Below are positions 54,492-64,000 of a stretch of DNA of 64,000 nucleotides, in pieces; the first letter of the stretch is position 1, and each line of letters opens with the position of its first letter. Both the position numbers and the translations under genes were made by a program. The DNA comes from Plazaster borealis (Eukaryota; Echinodermata; Asteroidea; Forcipulatida; Labidiasteridae): contig CM037460.1 of assembly GCA_021014325.1 (NCBI GenBank), positions 27,308,336 through 27,372,335 on the forward strand, read 5' to 3'. The notes below the pieces were generated by a model. The model was not told the DNA's origin, ran no database searches, and saw only the letters and a list, made by a program, of their open reading frames with translations.

Positions 54492-54608
54492 GGTCACTAG
54501 AGCACGTCTATTCCCCCTCGGGCATGTGAGTGACCAGAAGAGGGACCTATTATTTCCCTCTTCTGGTCACTCACAGTCCCTCGGGGGAATAGACGTGCTC
54601 TAGTGACC
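54492..54608. repeat. Near-perfect 54-nt-arm hairpin beside the MTG2 stop codon
   Basis: Left arm 54492-54545 starts GGTCACTAGAGCACGTCTAT; right arm 54555-54608 is its near-exact inverse, with a 9-nt loop. Outside the arms, ACATATGGACTGTC (about 54468) and GACAGTCAATATGTG extend the pairing imperfectly. The right arm ends 48 bp beyond the MTG2 stop on the minus strand, so it may lie in the 3' UTR. It could also be a foldback mobile element. Confidence 0.93.
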
Positions 54609-54656
54609 TCATTGACAGTCAATATGTGTATACTAACCAATATGTTTCATCAACAA

Positions 54657-62245
<7,589 letters not shown>

Positions 62246-64000
62246 TTCTATTTAAAGACAAAAATACCATTCAGTAGTTCAATCATTATTTTATTCAGAC
62301 AAGTCAAGAGGAAACACAATTTGTCATGGAATGTTCAGTAACTAAACTCAAGGCCATTTACATTAATTTGTGATTTTCAATCACTCAGATTGGCCATTGG
62401 AAAAATCAGTGTGTGGGTAGGAAAGTTAACATCCAAAAATACTCTTTAAAATATATATGGAGAAAAACACATTTTCAGAATTCTAAGTAAGCGTTTACCT
62501 TGAAAATGGAAAATATTCTGACTCATCTGGCAAGAAACAAGTAAAAATTTGTCAGAAATTGATGCCTATAACAAGTAAATCAACTGTTTATTCAACATAA
62601 AGAATGTGTGCAAATTTTTCTCAACCAAATGAAACCAACAGTGTCAGTTTCAATTGTCAGTGACACGGTCATATCGGGACAAGTGACATTCACAAGTGCG
62701 ATAGTCTGGCTAGAACCTCTGTATAGCTTGCATGTGTTACTTGTGTACTCCTGAGGCCATAGTAAGGACCCAGTGCTTTCTCTATGCTGAGTCCTAGCTA
62801 GAACTATGGAGGTTCATTCTGCTATCGTCTCCACGAACGTGGAGACAATAGCAAAACTAACCCTCATAGTTGTAGGACTAGTAGATGTATGACGATATTA
62901 TCAGGGAAAAATTTCCACATCTGGCCACCACTTTTTAAGGGATTCATTTGATTTGTTAATGAATGTTGGACTTAATGTCTCTTATTTTAACATTCCTCTC
63001 GAGGAATTGGTAGCTGAAATGCAAAATGTTTATCTTTAAAAAGGAAAATTTATAGGAGCACATTTCATCGTGCCGACGGAACTCTCGCCCACTCATGCCC
63101 AAAGGAACTAAAATGGAGCGTAGCGAGCAGCGTTGTCAAAGACCACCATATAGGCCATAGACCCCCCCAAAAAAATTATTTTTCATGATTTTGACACTTT
63201 GTAAATAGTTCAAATCAAAGTGCCTGTGCTTCTCTATATATCCTCCCGTGTCCGGTTTTCGATGTACTATGCCTTTTTCTTTGAATTAAAAAAAAACCCA
63301 CTAATGCATTGTATCAACTGATGTCCTAATTACCTTCCTTTGTTTATTAGAAGTTTGTAATTAATAAATAACGATGAACGAACGTTGCAGCTTTCACACC
63401 ACAGTCCAATTGACCCCTGTTGACAGTGGCCCAGAGTTTGTTTTTGTCCAGTTTTCGATGTACGGTGTCCTGGTTAAGCCATACGTACAACAAAACAAAA
63501 TGTCTGAAGTGAACCTGATGTGTGATCTTAGTTGTTTTATGGGTCGGCATTTATTTTTTATTTTTTCATTTTAAAGTTATTTTTATACTTTTAAAGCGAT
63601 AAATGTTAGTGTTTTTTAAAAAAAAAATAATAATAATAAATATAAAATAGCCGTAGATGTTTCTTTGCAAAAAAAATAAAATGAATGTCTGTTTTTTTTT
63701 TTTTTTTTCTTTCTCTTACTAAACTGTAATAAAGATAAAGAAACAACATTAATAAATAAATATATATATATTTGATGCTTAATTATTTCGTTTTATTTTA
63801 CAAAAAATTAAAAAACAGGAATCCTAAGAGAATTATTAGAAGTGACTTTTTGTAAGGTAAACTAAACACTTGCGAATTCATTCAATCATTATCATCATTC
63901 AAAACACACAAAAAAAAATACATCCCTGGTAGTTGTGCTTTTTCTTTTTATGTTTTTTGTTTTGAATATTTGAAACTGATTTGCATAATGAAATTGGTGA
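62246..64000. other. MTG2 upstream region
   Basis: 5' flank of MTG2 and beyond. Contains the inverted repeat at 62787-62882 and low-complexity A/T runs at 63600-63720. The small ORFs at 63347-63574 overlap on opposite strands and resemble nothing I recognise. No gene supported. Confidence 0.6.
62787..62882. repeat. Inverted repeat with GTCTCCACG/CGTGGAGAC core upstream of MTG2
   Basis: The core 62821-62852 is a 15+2+15 palindrome with one mismatch. AACTATGGAGGTT pairs with AACCCTCATAGTT outside it, and GTCCTAG pairs with CTAGGAC-like sequence further out. It lies about 0.55 kb upstream of the MTG2 start codon. Confidence 0.75.

Overview
This is a nuclear genomic window from an animal. Four spliced protein-coding genes were rebuilt exon by exon. 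All have vertebrate-like orthologues, AT-rich introns of about 0.1 to 3.3 kb, standard GT/AG splice sites and very many short mobile elements. This combination suggests a marine invertebrate deuterostome, most likely an echinoderm (perhaps a sea star). That placement rests on overall impression, not on a diagnostic marker.

Layout: (1) DUS2, plus strand, about 360-8603, a tRNA dihydrouridine synthase whose first exon lies left of the window. (2) An LPCAT2-like lysophospholipid acyltransferase, minus strand, 31950 to 12935, convergent with DUS2. It has two homologous, frame-compatible versions of the exon carrying the HX4D active-site motif. (3) A PARP2-like poly(ADP-ribose) polymerase, plus strand, 34142-49757, divergent from LPCAT. 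It has two N-terminal WWE domains that vertebrate PARP2 lacks. (4) MTG2/GTPBP5, a mitochondrial Obg-type GTPase, minus strand, 62245 to 54657, convergent with PARP2. Exon lengths sum to complete reading frames in all four models: 517 residues in the window for DUS2, 540 or 536 for LPCAT, 715 for PARP2 and 397 for MTG2. The genes are functionally unrelated and I see no operon-like logic.

The rest is largely repetitive. It includes a tRNA-derived SINE family (about 13 copies), several families of short TIR or foldback elements, CR1/jockey-type LINE remnants, a minisatellite of about 92-116 bp units in a PARP2 intron, and two telomere-like hexamer arrays. Many insertions sit within tens of bases of splice donors, and one MITE ends flush with a DUS2 splice acceptor. 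A long 54-nt-arm hairpin lies 48 bp beyond the MTG2 stop codon.

The most interesting items are the WWE-WWE-PARP2 architecture, the mutually exclusive LPCAT active-site exons, and the close fit of mobile elements against splice sites.
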